Shown here piece by piece: positions 1-8,372 of a DNA stretch of 27,546 nt. This DNA is from CAZART01 sp964487555 (GTDB lineage Bacteria > Bacteroidota > Rhodothermia > Rhodothermales > VXPQ01). Within the stretch, counting starts at the first letter, position 1; every line of letters starts with the position of its first letter. The stretch spans positions 1 through 27,546 of the forward strand of contig CAZART010000071.1 of the NCBI GenBank assembly GCA_964487555.1, written 5' to 3'. The translations under genes and the position numbers were made by a program. Below the pieces are notes generated by a model. That model was not told where the DNA came from. It saw only the letters and a list, made by a program, of their open reading frames with translations, and did not search any database.

Positions 1-210
1 TTGTTGCGCTCGAAGCGGACCTGGTAACCGCTGATCTCATCCGTATCGATCCGGTAGACCGGAAGTGCAGGTGCGTCAGTGGGTGCTGAGAAATCATCAT
101 GTGATTAGCAGTCACCCGGAACGCGGGAAAATCGTCGAAGTTGATGTCCGAATATTACGCCCTTCTCTCCTGCGGTGCGCCTTCGCACTGCCCCTCTGAG
201 CAGTAATTGC
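1..210. other. window edge, no gene called
   Basis: No complete gene is supported here. Short stretches are open through the left edge on both strands: a plus-strand frame from base 3 to a TGA at 87-89, and a minus-strand frame covering roughly bases 1-100 that reads plausibly as protein (it contains VYRIDTDEISGYQVRFE) but has no start codon after its upstream TAA. One of them may be the end of a gene cut by the window edge; I cannot decide which. Confidence 0.3.
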
Positions 211-1329
211 ATGGGTCTCTATCTGTCGGCGCCCGACCTGGCGCGCCTCGAAGCGGTCTCCCGCATCATGGTTTCGCCCCTGGCATCGCCCACCGTTGAA
301 GCGTGGCGTGCATCCGTCAGCGCCGCAGTGGCCGACCTCTTCCGCAGCCACAAGGTCATCACAATGATGCCCAGTCAGGGCGACACGTACGGCAGTTACT
401 GTGCGGATGACGTCGTCGATCGCATGCGCGGATGGGTCGAGCTCGCCATATCCGGGGATTACGTGGTGAATGACGCCATCATCGATGCGTGGAACCAGCT
501 ACGGCGTCAAAACGGGGTAAACGTTTTCTCGTGGGATATCAACGCAAGTATGGTCCGGCAGTGCGGCTATGAGATGTCGGACTCGGAATTCACGAACTAT
601 ACAGTCGTTGATGTCGGGAGTCGCGACTTCGTCGGGGCGTATTCGAGGATTCCGGCCGGAGAAGTATGGCTCTGGATACAGCTCGAGCGGCCGGACGTTC
701 ACCCGTTCGGTGAACATGCCACCCAGATCATGCGCGCGCTGTATCCGTCCTTCAATGCAGGCCTGGATGCGATCACGCGTTTCCAGGCGCACCGGGAGAT
801 GCTCGACGGCGTCTCGGAGCCCCTGATCGTCTTCGGCCGAGGTGCCGTGGAACGCTACCGCAACCAGGCATTAACGCGCATGCTCGAGAGCGACCCGGAG
901 GGTAATCGCGTCCTGCTCGAGGCCGTTCGACTCGCCGTCTCCATCTATCCCTTCGGATTTCCGCTGGTATCATCACCGTCGCCGGTCGCCGGCCCCCATC
1001 AAACCGTGCGGACGGCCCGTGGGGCGTACATCCTCACAGGGTCGGTCACCGGACCGGGCGTGTTCGACAGCGATGCAGCTGTACTGATTTCCGTCCAGTC
1101 AAAGGCAGCGCCTCGCCTCCCGCCTCCGGGAGTGCTGCGGGAGCGACTGGGGCTCACAGATCGAGAGGCCGAAGTGGCGCTTCTTCTTGCGGAAGGCCTG
1201 TCCAATACGGAGATCGCCGATCGTCTCTTCCTCAGTCCGCACACCGCTCGTCGGCATACGGCAAATATCTTCGAGAAGCTGGGCGTCGGGTCCCGAAGGG
1301 CTCTCGGCCTTCGATTCCTGGATCTCTGA
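211..1329 (+). CDS. LuxR-family transcriptional regulator with an N-terminal GAF/PAS-like sensor region
   Basis: The last 60 residues are a canonical LuxR/NarL DNA-binding domain: LTDREAEVALLLAEGLSNTE, then IADRLFLSPHTARRHTANIFEKLG, with the two recognition helices intact. The preceding ~310 residues have no recognised receiver domain. They look like a mixed alpha/beta sensor region (GAF- or PAS-like by composition, not by a hard motif), so this is an orphan regulator and not part of a phosphorelay. I chose the ATG at 211 (372 aa). A GTG at 175 would add 12 residues (384 aa). Neither has a good Shine-Dalgarno. The gene converges on the beta-propeller gene with only 4 bp between the two stop codons. 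The ligand and targets are unknown. The DNA-binding call is firm and the sensor call is weak. Confidence 0.85.
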   Translation: MGLYLSAPDLARLEAVSRIMVSPLASPTVEAWRASVSAAVADLFRSHKVITMMPSQGDTYGSYCADDVVDRMRGWVELAISGDYVVNDAIIDAWNQLRRQNGVNVFSWDINASMVRQCGYEMSDSEFTNYTVVDVGSRDFVGAYSRIPAGEVWLWIQLERPDVHPFGEHATQIMRALYPSFNAGLDAITRFQAHREMLDGVSEPLIVFGRGAVERYRNQALTRMLESDPEGNRVLLEAVRLAVSIYPFGFPLVSSPSPVAGPHQTVRTARGAYILTGSVTGPGVFDSDAAVLISVQSKAAPRLPPPGVLRERLGLTDREAEVALLLAEGLSNTEIADRLFLSPHTARRHTANIFEKLGVGSRRALGLRFLDL

Positions 1330-1333
1330 TCAG

Positions 1334-2575
1334 TCAGTCCAGCACAACGAACAGCTCGTAGTGGTCGAGGCCGCCCGCCCGGACGATGACGGTGTAGATT
1401 CCGGGTGCGATTGAGGCGTTCTCCAACACCGTTTCATGCCGGCCTGAATGGAGCTTCCCCAATGCCATTTCGCGGCGGATCGTGCCGTCGGGATGGCACA
1501 AGAAGACGCTTACGTCCTGAGCACGTTGCATCACAAATTGGATGCGCGCGTCCGGATGATGCGGAGCGCTTCGCTCCACGCGCACGTCCAGCGTCCGCGA
1601 CAACGACTCGCCGTGCCGTGCCATCGTTCGATCTATCCCGCCTTCCCCCAGTCCGAGCAGCACGGCGTCGGATGCGGCGTGAATACTTACGGATTCGCCT
1701 GGTCCGCCGAAGTCTTTCTCCCACTCCGCCAGGCCGGGTCGCCAGCGATGCACCGTCGATTGGCCGTGGCCTTGCAGGACGACGAGGACCGACGATCCGA
1801 AGGGTGCAGCGCTGCGGACGAGCATTCCCTCAGGCGGAAGGGGGAGTCCCATCCACTTACCATTAATCTCCTCCGAAAAGAAGACGCCGCTCGGGGTCCA
1901 CGCCAGTAGGCCGTCGTGGGCCCATTCCACGACACCGATAGGCCTCATTATCGCCGGAATTCCCGAAAGCACGCAGCATCCCGTCTCGTCGAGGGTCCAG
2001 AGGCCCCGTGTTGTCGCTGCGACGAGACGGCTTCGCCGGAACGACAGGGACGTCACGACAACCCCGGCGCAGGACGGCTCGCCAGGATGCGAGGCGATCG
2101 ACCACGCTCCGGCGGAGAGCCTGAAGATGCCGCGCCCTCGGATCGCCGCGAACACCTCATGTTGCGAAGCGGCGAGCGCCGTCACGACGCCGTCTTCAGG
2201 CAGATCGCCGCCTGCCGGACGCCACTCCGCTCCGTCCGCACGCGGCGCCCACAGCACTCCGCCGCTCAGAAGCCCGACGAAAGCCGCACCGGGCCCTGCC
2301 GCCAGGGCCGTTACGAGACTGTTCCGCGGTAAATCGGGCCAGGGTGATGCCCATAGCAGCCCTTCATCGAACGAGTGGAGGACGCGAGTCGCGCCGTCGA
2401 CGGCCAGGAGCGCGACGCATTCGGAGGCCAAACTGGCGAAGGCGAGGACGTCCCCGCGGGTCACGTTCGTCGACTGCCATGCCGTCCGGCCGGGAATTTC
2501 TTCGCAAGACAAGGTAAAGATGCCCGTTGGTTGAACTACGGCGCCAGGATACGGCCGGCGCAGGCGGTCCCGCAT
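1334..2575 (-). CDS. beta-propeller protein with T9SS-like C-terminal sorting region
   Basis: 413 aa. Residues ~45-310 carry repeated blade-like units with GVLWAPR, GIFRLSAG, GLWTLDE and GVFFSEE turns, in the style of sialidase/sortilin or two-component-regulator propellers. The last ~85 residues (HPDGTIRREMALGKLHSG, then APGIYTVIVRAGG) resemble the beta-sandwich of FlgD/T9SS type A C-terminal domains, which direct secretion across the outer membrane in Bacteroidota. Oddly, no signal peptide is visible: the start MRDRLRRPYPGAVVQ is arginine-rich and not hydrophobic. T9SS cargo needs Sec export first, so the true N-terminus may be lost, frameshifted or misassigned. It starts 154 bp from the divergent secreted-protein gene at 2730, so the two may share a control region. 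Its specific function is unknown. Confidence 0.72.
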   Translation of the reverse strand: MRDRLRRPYPGAVVQPTGIFTLSCEEIPGRTAWQSTNVTRGDVLAFASLASECVALLAVDGATRVLHSFDEGLLWASPWPDLPRNSLVTALAAGPGAAFVGLLSGGVLWAPRADGAEWRPAGGDLPEDGVVTALAASQHEVFAAIRGRGIFRLSAGAWSIASHPGEPSCAGVVVTSLSFRRSRLVAATTRGLWTLDETGCCVLSGIPAIMRPIGVVEWAHDGLLAWTPSGVFFSEEINGKWMGLPLPPEGMLVRSAAPFGSSVLVVLQGHGQSTVHRWRPGLAEWEKDFGGPGESVSIHAASDAVLLGLGEGGIDRTMARHGESLSRTLDVRVERSAPHHPDARIQFVMQRAQDVSVFLCHPDGTIRREMALGKLHSGRHETVLENASIAPGIYTVIVRAGGLDHYELFVVLD

Positions 2576-2729
2576 GGCTCGAATGCGTCATTTCCATCGT
2601 CTGCAAAATGGCTCATTCGTGCCATGCGCAGGCGGCGCGCGCGGCGGTAAAATGGCGACCGTCGGCCCACGACAGGCTCGACCAACAGCCACACTCCACT
2701 GCAATGTCCTACGAGGACGGGTAAACACG
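2576..2729. promoter_or_regulatory. shared divergent promoter region
   Basis: 154 bp separate the starts of two divergent genes that both appear to encode exported proteins. A GAGGACGG sequence at 2713-2720 is a reasonable ribosome-binding site for the plus-strand gene, 9 bases before its ATG. I see no confident -10/-33 pair on either strand, so the promoter assignment rests on gene orientation. Confidence 0.35.
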
Positions 2730-4187
2730 ATGAACCATTTTACCACCAACCGGATCGGCCGCCACGTCCTTCTCGGACTCGCCGCTCTGGCGGCTCTATT
2801 GGGCGCGGCTGATGCCGCCCTGGCGCAGTCCGTCCCTAATGACCAGCGCCTCATTCAACACATCCAGCCCCGCGGCTACAGTGCCCTGCACAAGGCGAAG
2901 CTTTCAGAGGCGTCGGCGGAAAAGGTGCTGCTGGACCAGCGCTGGGCGTACGAGTGGAATGGCGGGAACTGGGGCCACAGCTCCCAGACGCTCTTCGTCT
3001 ACAACCAGGGCAACCGCACCGAAGAGTGGCTTTTCGTCTGGAACGGCTCCGTGATGATGAACCAGACGCGTACGACATACCAGCTTACGGGCAGCGAGAT
3101 GCTCGTCGAGCTCTATGAGGAGTACGACGTCGTGAAGGGCGAATTCCACGAGACGGATCGCTATACATATGGGTACATGTACGACCTCTTCACGGGCGAG
3201 CCGCTCTTCCTTGTCAGCATGGTGTACGAGACGAAAGCCGGCGACGATTGGCTGCCCGTTGAGCGAACGACGTACGAGCAGGTATCCGAATCCGAATTGC
3301 TCACCACGGTCCATGACTGGGATGGCGCGGAGTGGACGCCGCTTCAGAGGATCACCATGGTCGATACGCCCCAGGGCGTCGTCGAGACGGAAGAGCGTCG
3401 ATCAGGCACCGGATTCGAGCCGTTCGAGCGGACGACATTCCCCGGTGAGACGATCGAAAGCCTTCGGGAGATCTCCGAGACCTTCATGAACTCGTTTATC
3501 GACTACGCCGGGCTCTACTATTCGGCGCACCTCGTTCCGAATTTCCTGTCCGAGGCCTGGAACGGCATCGGCTGGGTGTTCACGGAGCGCAAGATCGACC
3601 TACTCCTCAATCCCGACCACGGAAGCAGCCTCTACTTCGGCGGTGCTCTGTACGAATCGTACTCTGATGGCACCTGGGCACCGGAGCAGCGTCAAATCAC
3701 GGCATACCGGATGTCCGACGACAGGCCTGTGAAGTCAAGCCTCGACTTCAACGCGGGCACGACCTGGACGACCATGCTCGTCGAGACGTTCGAGCACGAC
3801 GGCCTCGGCGACCTGACCACCGCCACGCAGCAGGTCGATCAGGGCGCAGGCCTCGAAAACTCACTGCAATTAAGGTTCCTGTGGGAGCACATTCATGTCG
3901 GCGTCGAAGACGATGAGATGCCCGGCGGGTATGCGCTCGATGGAGCGTTCCCGAATCCATTCAATCCGTCAACCACCGTGCAGTACCGCCTGGCCTCGGC
4001 CGGCCGTGTGGCCATCCAGGTGTACGATGCTCTCGGTCGACACGTCGCGACGCTTTTCGAAGGCAACCAGATCGCAGGCACCCACGAAATAACCTTCGAA
4101 GCAACCGGGCTTTCAAGCGGAGTCTACCTGGTTCGGCTTGATGCGCCGGGATTCACGCAGTCGCGAACCGTAACGCTCCTCAAGTAG
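2730..4187 (+). CDS. secreted protein with T9SS type A sorting domain
   Basis: 485 aa. The start at 2730 is preferred over an upstream in-frame start (2574) because it opens a clear signal peptide (basic NRIGRH, then a hydrophobic LLGLAALAALLGAADAALA, with cleavage likely after ALA-Q) and has GAGGACGG upstream. The mature region is rich in aromatic and acidic residues with repeating 'W...ER.T.YE' units (for example DWLPVERTTYEQ and EWTPLQRITM), a pattern common in Bacteroidota T9SS cargo of unknown function. The last ~88 residues are a textbook type A sorting domain: PNPFNPSTTVQYRLASAG, VYDALGRHVATL, SSGVYLVRLDA. It is expected to be exported by Sec and then moved across the outer membrane by T9SS. 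No catalytic motif is visible. A strong hairpin follows the stop. Confidence 0.88.
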   Translation: MNHFTTNRIGRHVLLGLAALAALLGAADAALAQSVPNDQRLIQHIQPRGYSALHKAKLSEASAEKVLLDQRWAYEWNGGNWGHSSQTLFVYNQGNRTEEWLFVWNGSVMMNQTRTTYQLTGSEMLVELYEEYDVVKGEFHETDRYTYGYMYDLFTGEPLFLVSMVYETKAGDDWLPVERTTYEQVSESELLTTVHDWDGAEWTPLQRITMVDTPQGVVETEERRSGTGFEPFERTTFPGETIESLREISETFMNSFIDYAGLYYSAHLVPNFLSEAWNGIGWVFTERKIDLLLNPDHGSSLYFGGALYESYSDGTWAPEQRQITAYRMSDDRPVKSSLDFNAGTTWTTMLVETFEHDGLGDLTTATQQVDQGAGLENSLQLRFLWEHIHVGVEDDEMPGGYALDGAFPNPFNPSTTVQYRLASAGRVAIQVYDALGRHVATLFEGNQIAGTHEITFEATGLSSGVYLVRLDAPGFTQSRTVTLLK

Positions 4188-4204
4188 CGCGCTTGCGATC
4201 GGAT

Positions 4205-4232
4205 GCCGGCGGCGACCTCCCTCGCCGCCGGC
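4205..4232 (+). terminator. hairpin terminator downstream of the T9SS cargo gene
   Basis: A perfect 10-bp inverted repeat, GCCGGCGGCG (4205-4214) and CGCCGCCGGC (4223-4232), is separated by an 8-base loop and begins 17 bases after the stop codon. It is followed by only a short weak T stretch (TACTTTC), so it is probably a transcription-ending hairpin without a classic U-tract. Confidence 0.65.
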
Positions 4233-4684
4233 TACTTTCACAGGCTCGTTCGTCGAAACCAAACGGATGTTACTGATTGTGATCAGGCATGCGTCCCTGT
4301 GTTCTGTGAGCAGTGTTCTCGGATATACTTATGCAAATGGATCAATTGGAGCAGCGAGGTCAGGCGCACGCGCGATAGTGACCAAATAGTGCCCACGATT
4401 CTTCGTCTCGATTGCATTCAATGACACGGTTTGGAGAGAGATGCCTCGAGTGACAGGTGTCAATCGTCTTCAAATCCAATACGCCGTACACAAATAAGCC
4501 CTCTTTGCAAACCCTTGACTCATACTCGAGGGATGTGGGGAGGGCTTTTTGCATGCGGAAGACGGCTTCCACGTACTGTCCCTACCTAGGTGACGCAGGC
4601 GTCGCGTTCTCCGAATCAAAATGTTTTTGCTGGCGTTTGCAACCGAAGCGCCACCAAAACGCCACCAGACAGGAATCGACGGCC
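4233..4684 (+). promoter_or_regulatory. non-coding leader of the toxin-antitoxin pair
   Basis: About 450 bp without a convincing gene; open frames here have no recognisable protein pattern. It is more AT-rich than the flanks. It holds a nested hairpin at 4496-4550 (listed separately), a CTGAT/ATCAG inverted repeat at 4273-4286, and just before the antitoxin start a tandem pair of CGCCACCA (4649-4656 and 4660-4667) whose second copy forms an inverted repeat with GGCGTTT at 4632-4638 (AAACGCC at 4657-4663). The last elements are well placed to be an autoregulatory operator of the antitoxin-toxin operon. Alternatively they are remnants of an integration site of an accessory element. Confidence 0.4.
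4496..4550 (+). ncRNA. nested hairpin with U-run, terminator, attenuator or att-like element
   Basis: The outer stem is AAGCCCTC (4496-4503) pairing with GAGGGCTT (4540-4547). Inside it, CCCTTGA (4512-4518) pairs with TCGAGGG (4526-4532), including one G-U pair, around a 7-base loop. The right outer arm runs directly into more T residues, 4546-4550 being TTTTT. This looks like a folded RNA ending in a terminator-like U-run. It matches no RNA family I know. Sequences of this style also occur as attachment cores next to tRNA genes in Bacteroidota, but no tRNA or integrase is present. Confidence 0.4.
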
Positions 4685-4966
4685 ATGCCTTCGCTCACGC
4701 TAAAAGGTATTCCAAACGATTTATTGGAGCAGCTCCGTAGCCTCGCCGAAAAAGAACGCCGTAGCCTGAATCAACAGGCCATCATGCTGCTCGAGTCGGC
4801 ACTCGAGCAGAAGCGGCCGAGCTATACGGAGGCTTACGGTACGTTCCTCCGGAAGTACGGCCCATCACCCATCGGCGTTGAGTCCTTTGATGATGCATTT
4901 GAGGGGCTACGGAGCCGTGAGATAGGGCGACCCGCCCCCTTCGAGCAGGATGAGACCGGAGGATGA
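4685..4966 (+). CDS. FitA-like ribbon-helix-helix antitoxin
   Basis: 93 aa. It opens MPSLTLKGIPNDLLEQLRSL and continues AEKERRSLNQQAIMLLESAL. This is the Arc/FitA ribbon-helix-helix pattern: a short beta strand followed by two helices with 'RSLNQQAI', in which the strand pairs in a dimer to bind DNA. The C-terminal half is acidic and low in hydrophobics, as expected for the segment that wraps the toxin active site. The start was set at 4685 and not at the upstream in-frame start 4457 because homology-like sequence begins here. The stop overlaps the toxin start by ATGA (4963-4966), a translational-coupling arrangement typical of vapBC/fitAB operons. It probably neutralises the toxin and represses its own promoter. 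Confidence 0.88.
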   Translation: MPSLTLKGIPNDLLEQLRSLAEKERRSLNQQAIMLLESALEQKRPSYTEAYGTFLRKYGPSPIGVESFDDAFEGLRSREIGRPAPFEQDETGG

Positions 4967-5382
4967 TTCGCTACCTCCTTGACACCAACATCGTGTCGGA
5001 GCCGGCTCGATTAGACGCCGCACCGCAGGTGCAGGCACGTTTCCGAACACATGCCGAGGAGACATGCATCTCAAGTGTAGTATGGCACGAACTGGTTTAC
5101 GGAGTCGAGCGGCTCGCACGTGGTCGAAAGCGGGAATTTTTGAGACACTATCTCCTAGAGGTGGTCCGTCCGGTCATGCCCGTGCTTCCGTTCGACGCTG
5201 TCGCGGCGGAATGGCTAGGTCGGGAACGGGCTCGCCTGGAATCACTCGGCCGACCGCGACCCATAACGGATGGTATGATAGCCGCTGCCGCGGCAACGCG
5301 CGGCCTTATCCTTGTCACCCGTAACATCGACGATTTTGCCGATTTCAACGGTCTACATATTGAGAACTGGTTCGACGACTGA
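4963..5382 (+). CDS. vapC: VapC/FitB-family PIN-domain ribonuclease toxin
   Basis: 139 aa, usual length for the family. The PIN-domain acidic residues are all visible: D7 in YLLDTNIVSE, E43 in VVWHELVYG, D103 in ITDGMIAAAA, and the C-terminal D123/D124 region in LVTRNIDDFADF. These coordinate Mg2+ or Mn2+ for single-strand RNA cleavage; family members usually cut tRNA or rRNA and arrest growth. It overlaps the antitoxin gene by 4 bp. The motifs are intact, so the toxin is probably functional. The RNA target cannot be read from sequence. Confidence 0.92.
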   Translation: MIRYLLDTNIVSEPARLDAAPQVQARFRTHAEETCISSVVWHELVYGVERLARGRKREFLRHYLLEVVRPVMPVLPFDAVAAEWLGRERARLESLGRPRPITDGMIAAAAATRGLILVTRNIDDFADFNGLHIENWFDD

Positions 5383-5810
5383 AGGTGCCGCTTTACATGA
5401 TCAACTGGTCCCTTTTCGGTTGACAAAAACAGGCGCGTGTGCTGGGCTGCTAGGTAAAGGGCGAACATGTCTCGAGGCTCACCCCCAACCCTTTCTCGGA
5501 CTCGTATTCTGAAGAGGTGGAGCGCAGTAGAATGCGCGATCAGAATTCAGGCACCGATCTGCTGATGCAGCGTCGGGATTTCTCGCGGCCGGAGAGTACC
5601 AGCACGAGACGTCAGTATCGAAGGGAAGGAAATCATCCCTCCCTTGCTACGCCAACAACACGAAGTTTCCCTCGCGCAGCAGGACATCCGCTGGCGTAGT
5701 CGGCAGGGTGAACAATCGAGTAATGGAATTCACTCTGCCGCAGCGGCGGCGGGTCGCCGATGATTTCGATCCGGCTGACGGCGCAGGGGATATGAGGTTC
5801 TTTCCCTTCG
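5383..5810. other. intergenic region with possible decayed minus-strand coding fragments
   Basis: 428 bp with no intact gene. On the minus strand between about 5650 and 5790, two overlapping frames each read like protein: one gives SRIEIIGDPPPLRQSEFHYS, the other LFTLPTTPADVLLREGNFV and ends at a stop near 5657. This would fit the C-terminal end of a gene broken by a frameshift, but I cannot name a family. The rest (5383-5640) shows nothing I can support. Confidence 0.3.
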
Positions 5811-7724
5811 CTAGCGCGCGATTACAAAAGATAACCCTTCCACAAAGCTTTCTCCGACCACCCTGAGGAAGTAAATCCCGGGCGCGGCATTCGAGGCGTT
5901 CCATTCCATCAGCACCGCCCCTGAGGCGTTGCCCCCGTGCAGTAGCCCGACGCGGCGCCCGAGTACGTCGAGGACTTCTGCGTTCACGCGCTGAGCTTGA
6001 AACAGAGTCAGCTCAAACGCGGCACGGCTAGAAACAGGATGTGCACCCAAAATGCGCAGACGGACTTCTTTTCCAGCGGTCTCAATGCCACGTTCGCTGG
6101 AGATTCCGGTGTCCACCAAGGCATCGACTTCGAACTCGCCACTGTATGAGGCTACCCCACTCGCGTCAACTGCTCTCAATCGGAACCGGCGCGGTCCGGT
6201 TGCAGATGATGAGACGACAAAACCATAATCCCGCGGCGCAGTGGAATCGTCCTTTACGGTGACATAGCCCAGCTCATGCCACTCTTCGCCGCGACTCATC
6301 TGCACGCCGAATCCGAGGTGCCGACTTCCTTGTCTAGTCCACCACCTCAGGACGGTGTCGGAATCCAAAGAGGCGCCTGTGAAGGCGCTAATTCCATGAT
6401 CTAATGCGTCAGCTACGTTCCCGTCGTAAATGTAGAGCCGCCCATGTTTGAATGGAGCCGACGGCGCCCCTACAAGGAAGTCTGGAATCGAGTCCTCGTT
6501 CAGATCGCCCGCGGCAGCCAGCGCCGTACCAAACCAGCTGGCCGGAGGTTCAGGTTCCATGATCGCTCGCAGCACGGTGCCGTCGGCGCCGCTCACCAGA
6601 TAGACCCCGCCCTTATCCCAATCGTCACCATCGGTATCGTATTCTCCGACGAGAATCTCAGACACGCCATCTCCATCGATATCTCCTGCCAGTGCGACAT
6701 CGACGCCGAAGCGGACGCCTGTCGTTGAAGTGGGGCGGTAGGTTCTAACTACGTGGCCATCGGTCAGGCTAACAAGGTATACCCTCCCTTTTCCGCTTTC
6801 GGAGTTAGGCTGCGTGATGAGCGCATCGGGCGACCCGTCCCCGTTCATGTCGCCCGAACCTGCAATGCTTGCCCCGAACGTCCCCATGTTCTCAGGCTCA
6901 GGGCTCGTAAGCGTGCGTAGGAGGCTCCCATTCCTGCCGCTAAAGACGTATGCACGGCCACTCAAAGGCATTTCGCCTCCTTCATTTGGCGCGCCTATAA
7001 CAAAGTCAGGTACGCCGTCTCCGTCTACGTCCTCGACCGGAGCGATAGCCCTACCGAACTGTCCGCCGGCTTTCGGTTCCGGGCTCGTGAGCGTGTGGAG
7101 CAGGCGACCGTCTGAGCCGCTGAAGGCATACGCCCGTCCATTGGTGAGATGACCGTTATCCGGTTTCCAGGCGGGACCGTTGGCACTGGTTGCAGTGATA
7201 AGCACGTCAGCGATTCCGTCTCCGCTTATGTCCCCGATGGAGACGGCCTCTCCGAATCTGTCATGGGAGGTCACAATAGGGCTCACGAACGTGTGGAGCA
7301 GGCGGCCATTTGAGCCGCTGAATACGTAAGCCCGTCCGCTGAGCCATCCGGCCCCTTCCTCGCCTGGGGCACCGATCAGCAGGTCCGTCACTTCGTCACC
7401 GTCGATGTCCCCCATCGATGATACGGTCGTCCCGAAGTAACCTGCCTTCTTCGCGTTCGGGCTGCTGAGGGACAAGAGAAAGGTACCGTCCGCTCCACTT
7501 ACGATGTATGCGGCCCCCTTGTACTCATTCTCTCGAGGCGATCCCACCAATATCTCGGGCACCCCGTCGCCGTCGATGTCGCCGATCATGGCAACACTGG
7601 AGGCAAAACCGCCGTTCCGCGCATCGTGAGGACTGCCGAAGGTGAGATCCTGTGCCTGGCCCGGCCCGACACCTACGAGCGGCAGAAGCGCCGCCATTAA
7701 TACAAAGAAAGCTCTCATGATCAC
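5811..7724 (-). CDS. FG-GAP repeat (integrin alpha-like) protein with T9SS sorting domain
   Basis: 637 aa. A signal peptide (MRAFFVLMAALLPLVGVGPG, cleaved near AQA-Q) is followed by about seven FG-GAP blades from residue ~25 to ~430. Each carries a calcium-loop motif such as GDIDGDGVPEILVGSP, EDVDGDGVPDFVIGAP or GDLNEDSIPDFLVGAP and an 'AYVFSG.(N/D)G.LL.TL' strand. They should form a seven-bladed calcium-binding propeller. A fibronectin-like stretch (~440-540) and a C-terminal T9SS domain (AAFELTLFQAQRVNAEVLDV, then APGIYFLRVVGES) follow. Family members act in adhesion or as surface proteins; the ligand is unknown. The start is either GTG at 7724, five bases after AGGA, or ATG at 7718, which gives two fewer residues; both keep the signal peptide. 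Confidence 0.88.
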   Translation of the reverse strand: MIMRAFFVLMAALLPLVGVGPGQAQDLTFGSPHDARNGGFASSVAMIGDIDGDGVPEILVGSPRENEYKGAAYIVSGADGTFLLSLSSPNAKKAGYFGTTVSSMGDIDGDEVTDLLIGAPGEEGAGWLSGRAYVFSGSNGRLLHTFVSPIVTSHDRFGEAVSIGDISGDGIADVLITATSANGPAWKPDNGHLTNGRAYAFSGSDGRLLHTLTSPEPKAGGQFGRAIAPVEDVDGDGVPDFVIGAPNEGGEMPLSGRAYVFSGRNGSLLRTLTSPEPENMGTFGASIAGSGDMNGDGSPDALITQPNSESGKGRVYLVSLTDGHVVRTYRPTSTTGVRFGVDVALAGDIDGDGVSEILVGEYDTDGDDWDKGGVYLVSGADGTVLRAIMEPEPPASWFGTALAAAGDLNEDSIPDFLVGAPSAPFKHGRLYIYDGNVADALDHGISAFTGASLDSDTVLRWWTRQGSRHLGFGVQMSRGEEWHELGYVTVKDDSTAPRDYGFVVSSSATGPRRFRLRAVDASGVASYSGEFEVDALVDTGISSERGIETAGKEVRLRILGAHPVSSRAAFELTLFQAQRVNAEVLDVLGRRVGLLHGGNASGAVLMEWNASNAAPGIYFLRVVGESFVEGLSFVIAR

Positions 7725-8015
7725 GTTTTTCCTGGTCTACGCCGCATGGGATTGGAGGACGCTTTCCTTAACGCCATGAACTGCGCGGAGTGTAGAGAAT
7801 AGCTCCGCCAGAACAAGCTTTTGTCCCGTGTTCCCCAACGGTCAACGCCCCGATCTTCCACCCGCGGCTATACTAGATAATATAGCAGGACCGTGCCCTC
7901 TCATCTGCCTCGAGCAAAAGCTGAAGAATGAACCGGCGTCGATTAGGAAGCCCACTCGGGCGCATCCGCGACGCTTCGGGGAACCACGCTGCTGCTACAG
8001 GCACTTCCGGCGGCT
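7725..8015. other. intergenic, AT-rich promoter-like patch
   Basis: 291 bp between two minus-strand genes. An imperfect inverted repeat CTATA (7868-7872) / TATAG (7881-7885) sits in an AT-rich stretch and could be part of a promoter or operator for the FG-GAP gene. No gene is seen. Confidence 0.25.
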
Positions 8016-8372
8016 TCATCCTCTACCGTCTTGTGAGTAGATCTCCACCAGATTGCCGTCGATATCCTTGAACTGAAAGTATCGGAACGTCTTGGCCTGG
8101 CGGATCTCCGGATCGACTGTCGGAGCGAGGGCGCGAATTCGTTCATACTCCGCCTCAATCTGCTCCACTTCGATATTCGGCACGCAGTTGTTGCCGAGAA
8201 TGATCTCCTCTCCATCAACGGCAGCGCAGAACAATCCAAAGTAGGTACCCGACAAATCAAACATAGAGAAGCGCTCCTCCGCTTGAACAGGTTCTCGTTG
8301 AAATACCGCTTTGTAGAACGTGAGCGCACGCGTCATGTCATTGACGGTTACATACATAGCGTTAAGATTCAT
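8016..8372 (-). CDS. VOC-superfamily (glyoxalase/dioxygenase fold) protein
   Basis: 118 aa from the ATG at 8372, which begins MNLNAMYVTVNDMTRALTFY, the first beta-alpha-beta unit of the vicinal-oxygen-chelate fold. It ends FRYFQFKDIDGNLVEIYS, the canonical last strand with its 'DxDGNxxEI' signature and metal-ligand-type glutamate. A longer in-frame start (8453, +27 residues) exists but adds sequence outside the fold. VOC proteins include glyoxalases, dioxygenases, epimerases and antibiotic-sequestering proteins; the sequence alone does not say which. It sits alone between a T9SS cargo gene and a ~450-bp gap. Confidence 0.82.
   Translation of the reverse strand: MNLNAMYVTVNDMTRALTFYKAVFQREPVQAEERFSMFDLSGTYFGLFCAAVDGEEIILGNNCVPNIEVEQIEAEYERIRALAPTVDPEIRQAKTFRYFQFKDIDGNLVEIYSQDGRG

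Noticed and set aside
4233..4424. A 73-aa open frame (4203-4424) beginning MPAATSLAAG
   Set aside because: Overlaps the terminator hairpin, has no protein-like pattern and no ribosome-binding site; a chance frame.
4457..4570. Possible tRNA near TTCAAATCC (4470)
   Set aside because: The TTCAAAT stretch has no complementary T-stem, acceptor or anticodon arm; it does not fold as a tRNA.
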